A DNA stretch of 64,000 bases, from NCBI RefSeq assembly GCF_900167275.1, contig NZ_FUWX01000005.1, forward strand, positions 1 through 64,000. The letters are read 5' to 3'. Shown one piece after another: positions 1-10,084 of this stretch (position 1 is its first letter; the number at the start of each line of letters is the position of its first letter). The notes under the pieces are model-generated. The model searched no databases. It had not been told where the DNA came from and saw nothing but the letters and a program-made list of their open reading frames with translations. The stretch is from Cetobacterium ceti (lineage in GTDB: Bacteria > Fusobacteriota > Fusobacteriia > Fusobacteriales > Fusobacteriaceae). Position numbers and translations under genes: made by a program.

Positions 1-1111
1 ATCAAAAGTTGATGTTAATAATAAAGAGGAATTAAGTTTAGCTTATTCTCCAGGAGTAGCAGCACCATGTTTAGCTATTAAGGAAAATAAAGAGGATGTA
101 TATAAATATACAGCAAAGGGAAATATGGTAGCTGTAATTTCTGATGGATCAGCTGTATTAGGATTAGGAAATATAGGCCCAGAAGCAGGACTTCCTGTTA
201 TGGAAGGAAAGGCAATTTTATTTAAAAAATTTGCCAATGTAGATGCCTTTCCAATCTGTTTAGATACTCAAGATACAGAAGAAATCATAAAAACAGTAAA
301 ATATTTAGCTCCATCCTTTGGAGGAGTTAACTTAGAAGATATTTCAGCCCCAAGATGTATTGAAATAGAAACAAGATTAAAAGAAGAATTAGATATACCA
401 GTATTCCACGATGACCAACATGGAACAGCTATAGTTGTAGTTGCAGGACTAATTAATGCTTTTAAGCTAACAAATAGAACCTTTGAAAAAAGTAAATTTG
501 TAGTAAATGGCGCAGGAGCAGCAGGAAGTTCTATAATAAAATTAATAGCAAAAATGGGTGGAAAAAATATAGTTGTAAATGATAAAGATGGAATAATAAA
601 TAGAGATGATATGGAAACATATGATTTCTCTAAAAAAGAACTTGCAACAATAACAAACCCAGATAATATAAAAGGCGGATTAAAGGAAGCCATAATAGGA
701 GCAGATGTATTCATAGGAGTATCCATAGGAAATGTGTTAACAGTTGATATGGTAAAAGAAATGAATAAAGATTCTATAATATTTGCTATGGCAAATCCAA
801 CACCAGAAATAATGCCAGAAGATGCTTTAAAGGGAGGAGCTTTAGTAGTTGGAACAGGAAGATCAGATTATCCAAACCAAGTAAATAATGTTCTAGCCTT
901 CCCAGGAATCTTTAGAGGAGCATTAGATGCTAAGGCTAAGAAGATAACAGAGGAAATGAAAATAGCCGCAGCTGTGGGAATAGCTAAATTAGTAAAAGAA
1001 GAGGAATTATCACCAACATATGTAATTCCAGATGCTTTTAATCCAGAAGTAGCTAAGGTAGTAGCTGGAGAAGTTATGAGAATAGCTAAGGAACAAGGTG
1101 TTACTAGATAA
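1..1111 (+). CDS. NAD(P)-dependent malic enzyme, 5' truncated
   Basis: Oxidative decarboxylation of malate to pyruvate. The reading frame is open from the first bases of the window (codons from base 2), so the N-terminus lies outside; the visible part is about 369 residues. It begins just before the [11 protein letters not shown] block, which matches the conserved LAYTPGVAEPC region of bacterial malic enzymes. An internal ATG at 125 is not the start because the family motif lies upstream of it. Later motifs are [11 protein letters not shown] (metal and substrate region) and the Rossmann loop [11 protein letters not shown], followed by FAMANPTPE. There is no phosphotransacetylase domain after it; the gene stops at 1109-1111 and runs into a terminator. 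NAD versus NADP preference cannot be read from the sequence. Confidence 0.93.
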   Translation, partial: SKVDVNNKEELSLAYSPGVAAPCLAIKENKEDVYKYTAKGNMVAVISDGSAVLGLGNIGPEAGLPVMEGKAILFKKFANVDAFPICLDTQDTEEIIKTVKYLAPSFGGVNLEDISAPRCIEIETRLKEELDIPVFHDDQHGTAIVVVAGLINAFKLTNRTFEKSKFVVNGAGAAGSSIIKLIAKMGGKNIVVNDKDGIINRDDMETYDFSKKELATITNPDNIKGGLKEAIIGADVFIGVSIGNVLTVDMVKEMNKDSIIFAMANPTPEIMPEDALKGGALVVGTGRSDYPNQVNNVLAFPGIFRGALDAKAKKITEEMKIAAAVGIAKLVKEEELSPTYVIPDAFNPEVAKVVAGEVMRIAKEQGVTR

Positions 1112-1125
1112 GTTTATAAATAACT

Positions 1126-1153
1126 AAAGGAGTAGAAAAATCTACTCCTTTTT
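1126..1153. terminator. Bidirectional intrinsic terminator
   Basis: An 11-bp perfect stem (AAAGGAGTAGA / TCTACTCCTTT) with a 4-nt AAAA loop and a T-run on the plus strand. It ends the malic enzyme transcript. It overlaps the last codons of the convergent alpha/beta hydrolase gene and is flanked by A-rich sequence that would give a U-tract on the minus strand too. Confidence 0.85.
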
Positions 1154-1957
1154 ATTTAGAAATTTTTTAATTTCCTCTCTTATAAAAATTGGATTTTCAA
1201 GAATTGCTGTATATCCTGCCTTTGGAACAACAATTATTTCGCTATTTTTAACTCTCTTTGCCATTTCATTCATTTTATAAAAAGGTCTTACTATATCAAC
1301 TTCCCCAACTAAAAAAAGTGTAGGTACATCTATCTCTTTTAAATTTTCTAAAATAGAACTTCTTCCAAAAAGACCTCTTCCAATTCCCTGTAATGTTCTC
1401 AAATTTTCAGAGGATATTTCAGTTAAAGAGTCTACGAAATCACTAAATAGTTCCCCTTGATTTATAGATTCCTCTATTGAAAAAAATAAAGGAGCTATTT
1501 GATTGGCAATTCCTAAAGAAATTTTATTTTGAAAAGCTATAACTTTTAAGTGCCCCTCATAAAAATCCTGTGTACAAGTTTCCTCTTCTCCGCAATAGCA
1601 ATCTAAAATAATAAGTTTATTTAATTTATATCCATATTTAATTCCTAAATGACAACCTATAATTCCTCCTATAGATGTTCCTATATATGTAAATTTATCT
1701 ATATTTAATAACTTTAAAACTTCAATTATATCCCAAGTTAAATATTCTAAAGAATAATAATTTATCTCTCCTAAATTATCTGATTTTCCATGTCCCCATA
1801 GATCAATTTTAATACATTTATAATTTTCAGAAAATATTTCTGTAATTTTATCCCATACACTACTATCCCATAAAAAACCATGAACAAAAACTAAAGGCTC
1901 TCCTTCACCAATTATTTCTACATTCATCTTTCTTTTATTTCTCAATTCTAGTTGCAA
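1142..1957 (-). CDS. Alpha/beta hydrolase-fold protein (catalytic His position is Tyr)
   Basis: About 271 residues. The start is chosen as a TTG at 1957-1955 because an AGGAGG lies 5 nt upstream of it; the in-frame ATGs further upstream lie on or before that site. Fold landmarks: the oxyanion strand LVFVHGF, the nucleophile elbow YIGTSIGGIIG (Ser), and the acid strand LFLVGEVDIVRP (Asp). The usual final motif AGH..LENP reads AGYTAILENP, so the expected catalytic His is Tyr (codon TAT instead of CAT/CAC). The protein may therefore be a non-hydrolytic family member, use another His, or carry a recent mutation. Substrate unknown. Monocistronic. Confidence 0.8.
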   Translation of the reverse strand: MQLELRNKRKMNVEIIGEGEPLVFVHGFLWDSSVWDKITEIFSENYKCIKIDLWGHGKSDNLGEINYYSLEYLTWDIIEVLKLLNIDKFTYIGTSIGGIIGCHLGIKYGYKLNKLIILDCYCGEEETCTQDFYEGHLKVIAFQNKISLGIANQIAPLFFSIEESINQGELFSDFVDSLTEISSENLRTLQGIGRGLFGRSSILENLKEIDVPTLFLVGEVDIVRPFYKMNEMAKRVKNSEIIVVPKAGYTAILENPIFIREEIKKFLNKKE

Positions 1958-2078
1958 ATTTTCCTCCTGATAAACCATAAAAAATAAAATTATTGCCATT
2001 TATAACATGCGTATTCTATCATCATATTCTATCTCTTTTTTTCAAAAATCACAAATTTATATATTTTTATCACCAATA

Positions 2079-2107
2079 TTGATTTTTTCTTCATTTCCAG
2101 TTAAAAT
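2079..2107 (+). promoter_or_regulatory. Sigma70-type promoter of the MATE gene
   Basis: TTGATT, a 17-bp spacer and TAAAAT. The expected start near 2114 lies downstream of an in-frame ATG at 2108, which supports translation from the ATG at 2138. Confidence 0.6.
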
Positions 2108-2137
2108 ATGTGGCACGATTATTTGGAAAGGAGAATT

Positions 2138-3478
2138 ATGTTAAAACAATTAAAAGAAATAATAAGTCTTGCAATTCCTGCTGTAGCTGAAATGATTTTA
2201 TATATGCTAATATGGGTATTTGATACTTTAATGGTAGGAAAAGCTGGAGGGCAGATTGGGGTTTCTGCTGTAGGGTTAAGTTCTGAAATTATGTATACCT
2301 TTATAAACATACTAATTGGAATGGGGTTGGCAATATCTATCACCTCATTAGTTGCTAGGTCAATGGGTGAAAACAACTCTAAAAAAGCTCAAGAGTTTGC
2401 TAATCAAGGAATTAAATTAGGATTATTTATCGCATTTTTTATGTTTTTAATCTTTTTTATATTTTCAAAAACAATTTTAAAAAGCGCTGGGGCTGAAGTT
2501 GAAGTTTTAAATTTAGGTAAAAAATATATGAGAATCTGTTCTGTGGGAATGTTTTTTAATATGTGTTCAAATCTTTTAAGTGGAGTTTATCGTGGATGTA
2601 AAGATACTAAAACACCCCTTTTAGGAGCTTTTATATTAAATATTATAAATATTTCCTTTGACTATCTTCTTATTTTTGGAAAATTTGGCTTCCCAAAATT
2701 AGGAGTTGAAGGAGCAGCCTATGCTACAACTTTAGGAAATATCTTTTGTTTTCTTATTCTACTTTATAAAAGTAGAAAACTTCCATTTAAACTTTCCTTG
2801 AAAAATAAAATTAATTTTAAGGAAATTAAAGACTTAATAAATTTAGCTGTACCTTCAGGACTTCAAGAGGGGGCCTTTAGTATAGTTAGATTATTAGGTG
2901 CTCTTATGGTTATGAGACTAGGAAGTCTTGCTTTTTCTGCAAATCAAATAGTTATAACTATTGAAAGTATATCTTTTATGCCTGGATGGGGATTTGCAAT
3001 TTCCTCTGTAGCCCTTGTAGGCCATAGTATGGGTGAAAAAAATTATAAAAAAGCTGAAGAATATGCAAAGGGATCTCTTTTATTAGCTTCCTTAGTAATG
3101 GGATTTTTCAGTATTATTTTCTTAGTTTTTCCCCATCATTTAGTCGGACTTTTTATAAAAAAATCAGAAGTCGATGTTATTCGTCTAGGAACTATTTGTC
3201 TAATGATTGGAGCAATCCAACAGGTTCCTATGGCTATAAGTATGGTTTTAGGTGGTGTTTTAAAGGGCTATGGAGATAGTAAACTTCCATTCAAAATAAC
3301 TCTTTTTACCAACTGGGGAATTAGATTACCTCTTATGATATATTTTATTTATTTAAATAAAATGCCTATTACATATTTCTGGGTAATTACTACAATACAG
3401 TGGTCTTTAGAATGTATTATTTTAATAATTTTTTATAAAAGAAAAACTTCAAAATTCAAAAAATATATAGAAGTTTAG
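2138..3478 (+). CDS. MATE family multidrug/cation efflux protein
   Basis: 446 residues, the usual size for MATE (NorM/DinF-type) exporters. Twelve hydrophobic helices are expected in two homologous halves, about residues 10-200 and 225-430. The paired signatures are visible: IPAVAEMILYMLIWVFDTLMVG at the N-terminus, and the half-repeats GMGLAISITSLVARSMGE and GWGFAISSVALVGHSMGE. The start at 2138 follows an AAAGGAG at a proper distance and lies inside the predicted transcript. It would export toxic organic cations using a Na+ or H+ gradient; the substrate cannot be predicted. Transcribed alone from its own promoter. Confidence 0.92.
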   Translation: MLKQLKEIISLAIPAVAEMILYMLIWVFDTLMVGKAGGQIGVSAVGLSSEIMYTFINILIGMGLAISITSLVARSMGENNSKKAQEFANQGIKLGLFIAFFMFLIFFIFSKTILKSAGAEVEVLNLGKKYMRICSVGMFFNMCSNLLSGVYRGCKDTKTPLLGAFILNIINISFDYLLIFGKFGFPKLGVEGAAYATTLGNIFCFLILLYKSRKLPFKLSLKNKINFKEIKDLINLAVPSGLQEGAFSIVRLLGALMVMRLGSLAFSANQIVITIESISFMPGWGFAISSVALVGHSMGEKNYKKAEEYAKGSLLLASLVMGFFSIIFLVFPHHLVGLFIKKSEVDVIRLGTICLMIGAIQQVPMAISMVLGGVLKGYGDSKLPFKITLFTNWGIRLPLMIYFIYLNKMPITYFWVITTIQWSLECIILIIFYKRKTSKFKKYIEV

Positions 3479-3505
3479 TTTTTGAATCAAAGTTCAAAAA
3501 AGTTC

Positions 3506-3534
3506 TTGATTTATTTTTATAAATATACTATAAT
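3506..3534 (+). promoter_or_regulatory. Strong orphan promoter with no gene downstream
   Basis: TTGATT, 17 bp, then a perfect TATAAT. No ORF follows on the plus strand before the terminator at 3603-3637, so this promoter would make a transcript of about 95 nt. Confidence 0.55.
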
Positions 3535-3540
3535 AACTTT

Positions 3541-3637
3541 GCTGAAATATTTTTTATAAATTCCATGTATTCCAAAATATTAAATATTATGAATCGCAAC
3601 TGAAAAGAGATAGCCCTGGCAATAGGCTATCTCTTTT
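3541..3637 (+). ncRNA. Candidate small RNA between MATE and purD
   Basis: Inferred only from a consensus-quality promoter at 3506-3534 and an intrinsic terminator at 3603-3637. The body is AT-rich and carries no start codon with a ribosome site. It ends at the 3' end of the convergent pur operon. It could instead be a cryptic promoter whose transcript has no function. Confidence 0.3.
3603..3637. terminator. Bidirectional terminator between the MATE/sRNA unit and purD
   Basis: A 13-bp perfect stem, AAAAGAGATAGCC / GGCTATCTCTTTT, with a 9-nt loop. The outer A/T pairs give a U-tract on either strand. It ends the nine-gene pur operon on the minus strand and the plus-strand transcript. Confidence 0.88.
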
Positions 3638-4861
3638 CTATTTTTGTCCTATATCTTTTCTATAAAATAAATTTTCACATTTTATTTTACTTACATTTTC
3701 ATAGGCTTTTACTCTAGCTTCTTCTAAGGTTCCTCCTTTACCTAAAACAGTCAGTACTCTTCCTCCATTTGTTAATAGTTTATCTCCTATTATTTTTGTT
3801 CCCATATGATATATATATTTAGAAATATCTTTAATATTTTCTATTTCATATCCATTTACATATTCATGAGGATATCCCTTAGAAGCCAATACTACTCCTA
3901 AAGTATATTCATTTTTCCATTTTAATTTTCTAGTTTTATTATCTAAAAGTTCTAAAATAACTTCTATTAAATCATCTTCTAATCTTGGAAGAATTCCTTG
4001 GGCTTCAGGATCTCCAAATCTACCATTAAATTCAATGGTTTTTACCCCCTCCTCTGTAACCATAATTCCTCCAAATAAAAATCCACAAAAGGGAATATTT
4101 TCTTTTACAAGGGCTTGTCCCATGGGTTTCATAATTTTTTCCATGGTTTCATTTATAATACTTTCACTCACCCAATCCACAGGAGAATAAACTCCCATTC
4201 CACCAGTATTATCTCCCATATCCTTATCATACGCTTTTTTATGATCCTGAGCAATTTCTAAAGGTATTATTTTATCTCCATTTACCATTCCTATAATTGA
4301 AAATTCTCTTCCTTTTAAAAATTCCTCAATTAAAACTTTATTTTCCTCTTTAAATATTCTATCTAAAGTTGTTCTTCCATCTTCTAAAGAATTAACTATT
4401 GTAACTCCCTTTCCACTTTTTAGTCCATCCTCTTTAATTACAATTGGAAATTTTTCTTCTTTTATATATTCAAAAGCATCTTTAAAATTATTAAAACTTT
4501 TATATTTCCCTGTTGGGATATTATATTTTTCCATTATTTCTTTTGCAAACTCTTTACTACTTTCAATTTTTATAGCTTCCTTTGTAGGACCAAATATCTT
4601 TAATCCTTTTCTTTGAAATTCATCTACTATCCCCTTTGATAAACTGCTTTCTGGGCCAACTATAGTTAAATCTATTTCATTTCTTTTAGCAAAATTTCCC
4701 AAACTTTCAATATCATCTTCACATATATTAACTATTTTTCCTATACTTTCCATTCCTCCATTTCCTGGAGCAAAGTATATCTCTTTTACCAAAGAACTTT
4801 CTTTAATTTTTAATCCAATGGCATGCTCTCTTCCACCTTTTCCTACTATTAAGATTTTCAT
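3638..4861 (-). CDS. purD: Phosphoribosylamine-glycine ligase (GAR synthetase)
   Basis: Joins phosphoribosylamine to glycine with ATP (step 2 of purine synthesis). 407 residues, slightly short of the usual 420-430. The N-terminus MKILIVGKGGREHAIG is diagnostic, followed by an ATP-grasp domain (about 100-290) with VIKEDGLKSGKGV, the GGMGVYSPV loop and the metal-binding EFNGRFGDPEAQ, then the C-terminal GGRVLTVLG block. GGAGG lies 5 nt before the ATG. Last gene of the pur operon, 15 nt after purH, ending in the terminator. Confidence 0.97.
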   Translation of the reverse strand: MKILIVGKGGREHAIGLKIKESSLVKEIYFAPGNGGMESIGKIVNICEDDIESLGNFAKRNEIDLTIVGPESSLSKGIVDEFQRKGLKIFGPTKEAIKIESSKEFAKEIMEKYNIPTGKYKSFNNFKDAFEYIKEEKFPIVIKEDGLKSGKGVTIVNSLEDGRTTLDRIFKEENKVLIEEFLKGREFSIIGMVNGDKIIPLEIAQDHKKAYDKDMGDNTGGMGVYSPVDWVSESIINETMEKIMKPMGQALVKENIPFCGFLFGGIMVTEEGVKTIEFNGRFGDPEAQGILPRLEDDLIEVILELLDNKTRKLKWKNEYTLGVVLASKGYPHEYVNGYEIENIKDISKYIYHMGTKIIGDKLLTNGGRVLTVLGKGGTLEEARVKAYENVSKIKCENLFYRKDIGQK

Positions 4862-4876
4862 ATATCCTCCATAATA

Positions 4877-6388
4877 TTAATGTTTAAAATGTCTAATCCC
4901 TGTAAATACCATAGGGATACTTTTTTCATTACATATATCAATAGATTCTTGATCTTTAATAGAACCTCCCGGTTGAATAATTCCCCTTATTTCATACTGA
5001 CTTGCCATATCTATACTATCTCCCATTGGGAAAAATGCATCAGAACCAATATATGCACCATTACATTTATCTTTTCCCTGTTCCAATGCCAATTTCATTG
5101 CTCCTACCCTATTCATTTGTCCTGCACCAATTCCTATTGTTTGGAAATTTTTACTAATAACTATTCCATTTGACTTTACATGTTTTACAACTTTCCATAC
5201 AAATTCTAACTCTTCCATATCCCAGGTATCTAATTTTTTTTCTGTTACTATTTGATATTTATTCCTATCCTCATTTTTCATATCCAACTCTTGAGTTAAA
5301 ATTCCATCTAAAACTGAAGTTACTTTTATACTATTTTTTACTTCATTTTTCATATTTATTTTTAAAACCCTTAAATTCTTCTTTGTTTTTAATATTTCCA
5401 AAGCTTCCTGTGTAAAGTCATTTCCTATTACAATTTCTAAAAATATTTTAACAAGTTCCCTTGCAAGGTCTCCATCTACAATTCCATTTGTTCCTACAAT
5501 TCCTCCAAAAATAGATATACTATCTCCCTCATAAACTTTTTTCCATGCATCTAAAGAATTTTCTCCTAGAGCAACTCCACAGGGATTCATATGTTTGACT
5601 CCTACACAGGCAATTTTTTTACTATTTTCAAACTCTTTTAAAATTTCTAAAACTACATTTCCATCTTGAATATTATTATATGAAAGCTCCTTTCCATTCA
5701 ATTGCTCACAATTTCCCATGGAATATCCACACTTTGAATTTTTATAAAATCCACCTTTTTGATGAGGATTTTCCCCATATCTTAAATCTTGAACTTTTCT
5801 ATATCCTATTGTTAACTTATCACTTTTTATATTTTCATTTTTATTTAAAAAATAATTACCAATTAAACTGTCATAATAGGCCGTTTCTAAAAATACTTTC
5901 CCTGCTAAAATTTCTCTTGTATTTAAAGTTGTTTCTCCATTTTTCTCAATCTCTTCTAAAACCATTTTATAATCTTTTGGATCAATTACCGTTGTTACAT
6001 ATTTATAATTTTTAGCCCCTGATCGTAACATTGATGGGCCACCGATATCTATATTTTCTATAGATGGAGTTTCTTCAAAGGGATATAAATTTACAACAAC
6101 CATATCTATATACTTAATTTTATTTTTTAAAATCTCATCTTTATGTTTCTCATCATCTCTTAGGGCTAATAGCCCCCCGTGAATTTTAGGATGAAGAGTT
6201 TTCACTCTTCCACTTAAAATCTCAGGAAAATCTGTAACTTCTTCCACATTTTTTACTTTAATTCCATTTTCCTCTAAATATTTTTTAGTTCCACCTGTAG
6301 AAATAATTTCAAAATTATTTTTTACCAATCCATTTATAAATTCCAATAAGCCATCCTTATTTGAAACAGAAACTAAAGCTCTTTTCAT
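4877..6388 (-). CDS. purH: Bifunctional AICAR transformylase / IMP cyclohydrolase
   Basis: Catalyses the last two steps to IMP. 503 residues. The N-terminal MGS-like cyclohydrolase domain (about 1-145) has ALVSVSNKDGLLEF, ISTGGTKKYLEENG and GRVKTLHPKIHGG. The C-terminal formyltransferase domain (about 190-503) has the catalytic block KHMNPCGVA and the closing SDAFFPMGDSID...IIQPGGSIKDQ. Its ATG overlaps the purN stop by 4 nt (ATGA), so the two are translationally coupled. The strong ribosome site GGGGGAG lies inside the end of purN. Confidence 0.97.
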   Translation of the reverse strand: MKRALVSVSNKDGLLEFINGLVKNNFEIISTGGTKKYLEENGIKVKNVEEVTDFPEILSGRVKTLHPKIHGGLLALRDDEKHKDEILKNKIKYIDMVVVNLYPFEETPSIENIDIGGPSMLRSGAKNYKYVTTVIDPKDYKMVLEEIEKNGETTLNTREILAGKVFLETAYYDSLIGNYFLNKNENIKSDKLTIGYRKVQDLRYGENPHQKGGFYKNSKCGYSMGNCEQLNGKELSYNNIQDGNVVLEILKEFENSKKIACVGVKHMNPCGVALGENSLDAWKKVYEGDSISIFGGIVGTNGIVDGDLARELVKIFLEIVIGNDFTQEALEILKTKKNLRVLKINMKNEVKNSIKVTSVLDGILTQELDMKNEDRNKYQIVTEKKLDTWDMEELEFVWKVVKHVKSNGIVISKNFQTIGIGAGQMNRVGAMKLALEQGKDKCNGAYIGSDAFFPMGDSIDMASQYEIRGIIQPGGSIKDQESIDICNEKSIPMVFTGIRHFKH

Positions 6389-6948
6389 ATCTCTCCCCCT
6401 ACTATTTTTTCTATAACTTTAGGATAAATTCTATGTTCAACCCTATGAATTTCATTTTCTAATTCTTCCAAAGTCCATTTTATATTTATTTTTATTTTTT
6501 CTTGGTATATAATTTTTCCCGTATCTATTCCCTCATCTACAAAATGAATAGTTACTCCTGTTTCTTTTTCTCCCTTTTTATACACATCTTCAATGGCACT
6601 TTTCCCAGGAAAATTTGGTAAATATGATGGATGTATATTTATAATTTTATTTCTAAATTTATTTAAAAGTACTGGAGAAATTATTTTCATATATCCGCCT
6701 AAAATAATAAACTTTATTTCTTTTTTTTCTAAAATTTCTAAAATATGTTTCTCGTAAAGTTCTTTATTTTCAAATTTTTTTATATTTACATAAACTGTTT
6801 CTATTCCTAATTTTTTTCCTCTTTCAATTGCATAGGCATTTTTTCTATCTACTATAAGAATTTTTACTCTATATATTTCACTTTTATACTCAACTAAGTT
6901 TTGAAAATTACTTCCATTTCCCGATGCAAATACTGCCACATCTACCAT
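6385..6948 (-). CDS. purN: GAR formyltransferase (10-formyl-THF dependent)
   Basis: Formylates glycinamide ribonucleotide with N10-formyl-tetrahydrofolate (step 3). 187 residues, near the usual 190-210. Motifs: [12 protein letters not shown] at the N-terminus, the catalytic block [14 protein letters not shown] (with the Asn and His), and [14 protein letters not shown] holding the catalytic Asp. The ATG overlaps the end of purM by 7 nt and uses a GGAG inside purM. No formate-dependent PurT is seen in the window, so this is the only visible route for the step. Confidence 0.96.
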   Translation of the reverse strand: MVDVAVFASGNGSNFQNLVEYKSEIYRVKILIVDRKNAYAIERGKKLGIETVYVNIKKFENKELYEKHILEILEKKEIKFIILGGYMKIISPVLLNKFRNKIINIHPSYLPNFPGKSAIEDVYKKGEKETGVTIHFVDEGIDTGKIIYQEKIKINIKWTLEELENEIHRVEHRIYPKVIEKIVGGEI

Positions 6949-7958
6949 TTTATTTCAACTCCAACTCCTTTTACTACCTCTCCTATAACACTTCCTTCTC
7001 CATTTAAAATATTTAAAACTTCCTTCACATCCTCTTTTCTCACAATTATCATAAATCCTATTCCCATATTGAAAATATTAAACATCTCGTCCCATTGTAA
7101 ATTTCCATATTTTTTTAAAAATTTAAATATTTCTAAAATTTCAATATCCTTATAGTTAAATTGGGCACCTAACCCCTTAGGTAAAACCCTAGGAACATTC
7201 TCATAAAATCCTCCCCCTGTTATATGACACATTCCTCTTACTTCTATTTTTTCTAAAACTTTTTCAACTAGCTCAGTATATATTTTAGTTGGCTTTAATA
7301 ATACCTCTCCTAACTCTTTATTAAATCCTTCGTAAATTTTTCTTAAATCTAAATCGTTGTCTTTTATTATTTTTCTAACTAAAGAATATCCATTTGAATG
7401 TATTCCTGAAGATTTTATTCCTATTATTATATCTCCACTTTCTATTTTTTCCCCTGTTATCATCTTACTTTTTTCTACAACACCCACTGCAAATCCAGCT
7501 AAATCATAATGATTTTCTTCATATACTCCTGGCATCTCTGCAGTTTCTCCTCCTATTAGAGCACATTTTCCTAAAATACAGCCATCACTTACCCCTCTTA
7601 CTAAATCCTCTATTTTACTAGGATCATTTTTCCCTATTGCAATGTAATCTAAGAAAAATAATGGCTTAGCTCCTTGAACTAAAATATCATTTACACACAT
7701 AGCTACTAAATCCTGTCCCAATGTATGATGAATATCTAGTTCAATTCCTAATTTTAATTTTGTTCCCACTCCATCTGTTCCACTTACTAAAATAGGCTCC
7801 TTATATTTCAATATAGATAAATCAAAAGCTCCCCCAAATGCTCCTAAACTATCCATAGCTCCCTTTATTTTAGTTCTTTCCACATGTTTTTTTATTCTTT
7901 TTACCCCTTCATATCCCGCTTCTAGATTAACTCCTGCTTCCATATATTTTTTACTCAT
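6942..7958 (-). CDS. purM: Phosphoribosylformylglycinamidine cyclo-ligase (AIR synthetase)
   Basis: Closes the imidazole ring to give AIR (step 5). 338 residues, typical. It belongs to the same ATP-binding superfamily as PurL and Sel[12 protein letters not shown], the metal and nucleotide region [34 protein letters not shown] and the C-terminal [13 protein letters not shown]. The start overlaps the end of purF by 8 nt, with AGGAGG upstream. Order inside the operon is purF-purM-purN. Confidence 0.97.
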   Translation of the reverse strand: MSKKYMEAGVNLEAGYEGVKRIKKHVERTKIKGAMDSLGAFGGAFDLSILKYKEPILVSGTDGVGTKLKLGIELDIHHTLGQDLVAMCVNDILVQGAKPLFFLDYIAIGKNDPSKIEDLVRGVSDGCILGKCALIGGETAEMPGVYEENHYDLAGFAVGVVEKSKMITGEKIESGDIIIGIKSSGIHSNGYSLVRKIIKDNDLDLRKIYEGFNKELGEVLLKPTKIYTELVEKVLEKIEVRGMCHITGGGFYENVPRVLPKGLGAQFNYKDIEILEIFKFLKKYGNLQWDEMFNIFNMGIGFMIIVRKEDVKEVLNILNGEGSVIGEVVKGVGVEIKW

Positions 7959-9348
7959 TATCTCCTCCTAGTAATCCATAAACTTCTGTGGGATATTCCC
8001 CTGTAAAACATGCTAAACACAAATTTTTTCCAAAAGCTTTTTCCATTCCCTCAATAGATAAAAATTTTAAACTATCTGCCCCTATATATTCACAAAGTTC
8101 TTCTTCATTTAATCTATTACTTATTAATTCTTTTCTTGTAGATGTATCAACTCCATAAAAACATGGGCTAGTTATAGGAGCTGAACCTATTCTTACATGA
8201 ACCTCCTTAGCTCCACACTCTCTTAAAATACTAACTATATATTTTGATGTAGTTCCTCTCACTATAGAGTCATCTACTAATATAACTTTTTTATCTCTTA
8301 TAATAGATTCTAATCCTGAGAGTTTCATTCTAACCCCTCGTTCTCTTTCTTCTTGAGTTGGTTTTATAAAAGTTCTTCCCACATATCTATTTTTTATAAG
8401 ACCCATTTCATAAGTTATTCCACTTTTATCACTGTATCCCATAGCAGATGAAAGGGAGGAATCTGGAACTCCTATTACAATATCTCCCTCAACAAAGGAT
8501 TCCTGTGCTAAAATTTCTCCACTTTTTCTTCTAATACTATGAACATTTAAATTATTAATATTACTATCTGGTCTTGAAAAGTAAATATACTCCATTGCAC
8601 ACATTTTATTTTGAGTATCTTTTCTATATTTTTCACTTGAAATTTCCTCTTTTTTTATTTGAAGTATTTCTCCAGGCTCTAAAAATCTTAGGTACTTTCC
8701 ACCCACTATATCAAAGGCTGAACTTTCAGAACTCAAAAGAAAACCTCCATTTAATTTACCTAAAGAAAGTGGACGAAGACCATTTTTATCTCTAATCCCA
8801 TACATTGTATCCTCTGTTAAAATAATTATTGAAAAGGCTCCCTCTAATTTATTTAAAGCTTTTTTCACTCTTTCAATAAATATTCCCTCTTCCCTTTGAA
8901 TAAGATGACCTATTATTTCACTATCAGAAGTTGAATTAAATATACTCCCTTCCAACTCCAATTCTCTTTTTAATATGTCTCCATTTATAATATTTCCATT
9001 ATGACTTACTAAAAAATTCCCCCTATGGGATTTTATAAGAAAAGGTTGAGTATTTTCTATTCCACCTCCCCCTGAAGTAGAATATCTTACATGACCTATT
9101 CCCATATTTCCTTTTAATTTTTCTAAATTTTTCTTGGTAAATATCTCTGTTACTAATCCCTCTCCTCTAACTCTTTCAACTACATCTTTATTAAAAGTTC
9201 CTATTCCACATCCCTCTTGACCCCTGTGTTGAAGGCTATGAAGACCATAATATACTATTTTTGAAGCTTCCTTAATATTAAAAACTCCAAATACTCCACA
9301 CTCCTCTTTTATTTTCCCATTTAAAAAATATTCTATTTCCCTTAGCAT
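7951..9348 (-). CDS. purF: Amidophosphoribosyltransferase
   Basis: First committed step: PRPP plus glutamine to phosphoribosylamine. 465 residues. The N-terminal glutaminase (Ntn) domain is preceded by a short propeptide; the expected nucleophile is the Cys in [10 protein letters not shown] (about residue 17), exposed by self-processing as in Bacillus PurF. The PRT domain carries the PRPP loop [16 protein letters not shown]-terminal Cys residues (for example [12 protein letters not shown]) fit the Fe-S-containing Bacillus-type enzymes, but that is inference. It overlaps purC by 7 nt upstream and purM by 8 nt downstream. Confidence 0.97.
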   Translation of the reverse strand: MLREIEYFLNGKIKEECGVFGVFNIKEASKIVYYGLHSLQHRGQEGCGIGTFNKDVVERVRGEGLVTEIFTKKNLEKLKGNMGIGHVRYSTSGGGGIENTQPFLIKSHRGNFLVSHNGNIINGDILKRELELEGSIFNSTSDSEIIGHLIQREEGIFIERVKKALNKLEGAFSIIILTEDTMYGIRDKNGLRPLSLGKLNGGFLLSSESSAFDIVGGKYLRFLEPGEILQIKKEEISSEKYRKDTQNKMCAMEYIYFSRPDSNINNLNVHSIRRKSGEILAQESFVEGDIVIGVPDSSLSSAMGYSDKSGITYEMGLIKNRYVGRTFIKPTQEERERGVRMKLSGLESIIRDKKVILVDDSIVRGTTSKYIVSILRECGAKEVHVRIGSAPITSPCFYGVDTSTRKELISNRLNEEELCEYIGADSLKFLSIEGMEKAFGKNLCLACFTGEYPTEVYGLLGGDNE

Positions 9349-10070
9349 TTTTCCCCCACTAGTTCCACTCTTCTTAATACTTCTAAATATGTTTCTTCAA
9401 CATTTCCTAAATCTCTTCTAAATCTATCCTTATCCATTTTATCCCCTGTTGATAAATCCCAAAGTCTACATGTATCTGGAGATATCTCATCTCCTAAAAT
9501 TATTTCTCCAGAGTTATTTTTTCCAAATTCTATTTTAAAATCAATTAATTCTAAATTACACTTAGTAAAAAATTCCTTTAGTAAATTATTAATTTTTAAA
9601 GTTTCTTCATATATATAATCTAACTCATTCCTTGTAACAATTCCCAAAGCAATCCCATGAAAATCATTTATTAGCGGATCATTTAAACTGTCGCTTTTAT
9701 AGCAAATTTCTATTATAGGACTATTAATAGAATATCCCTCTTCAAGTCCTAAAAGTTTACTTGCTGAACCTGCTATTTTATTTCTTACTATTACTTCTAA
9801 GGGAATTATTTCTAATTTATCACAATGATGTATTCTTTCATTTAAAGTTTCAATTAAATGGTTTTTAATTCCATTTTCTTTTAAATAACTATATAAAATA
9901 CTTGTAATTTTACAGTTTACAATCCCCTTATTAACTATTGTTCCTTTTTTTACATTATTAAAAGCTGTCGCTGAATCCTTATAATAAATAATTACACTAT
10001 TTTCATGCTCTCCCTTAAAAACTCTTTTAGCCTTTCCCTCATATAAAAAATCTTTTTCCAATAGTTCCAT
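9342..10070 (-). CDS. purC: SAICAR synthetase
   Basis: Condenses CAIR with aspartate using ATP. 242 residues, the usual bacterial length. Motifs: FLYEGKAKRVF at the N-terminus, IIPLEVIVRNKIAGS in the middle, and the late block IIDFKIEFG-like plus LGDEISPDTCRLWD. GGAG stands before the ATG. It lies 14 nt downstream of purL and overlaps purF. Confidence 0.97.
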   Translation of the reverse strand: MELLEKDFLYEGKAKRVFKGEHENSVIIYYKDSATAFNNVKKGTIVNKGIVNCKITSILYSYLKENGIKNHLIETLNERIHHCDKLEIIPLEVIVRNKIAGSASKLLGLEEGYSINSPIIEICYKSDSLNDPLINDFHGIALGIVTRNELDYIYEETLKINNLLKEFFTKCNLELIDFKIEFGKNNSGEIILGDEISPDTCRLWDLSTGDKMDKDRFRRDLGNVEETYLEVLRRVELVGEKC

Positions 10071-10084
10071 TTTTTTCTCCTTTT

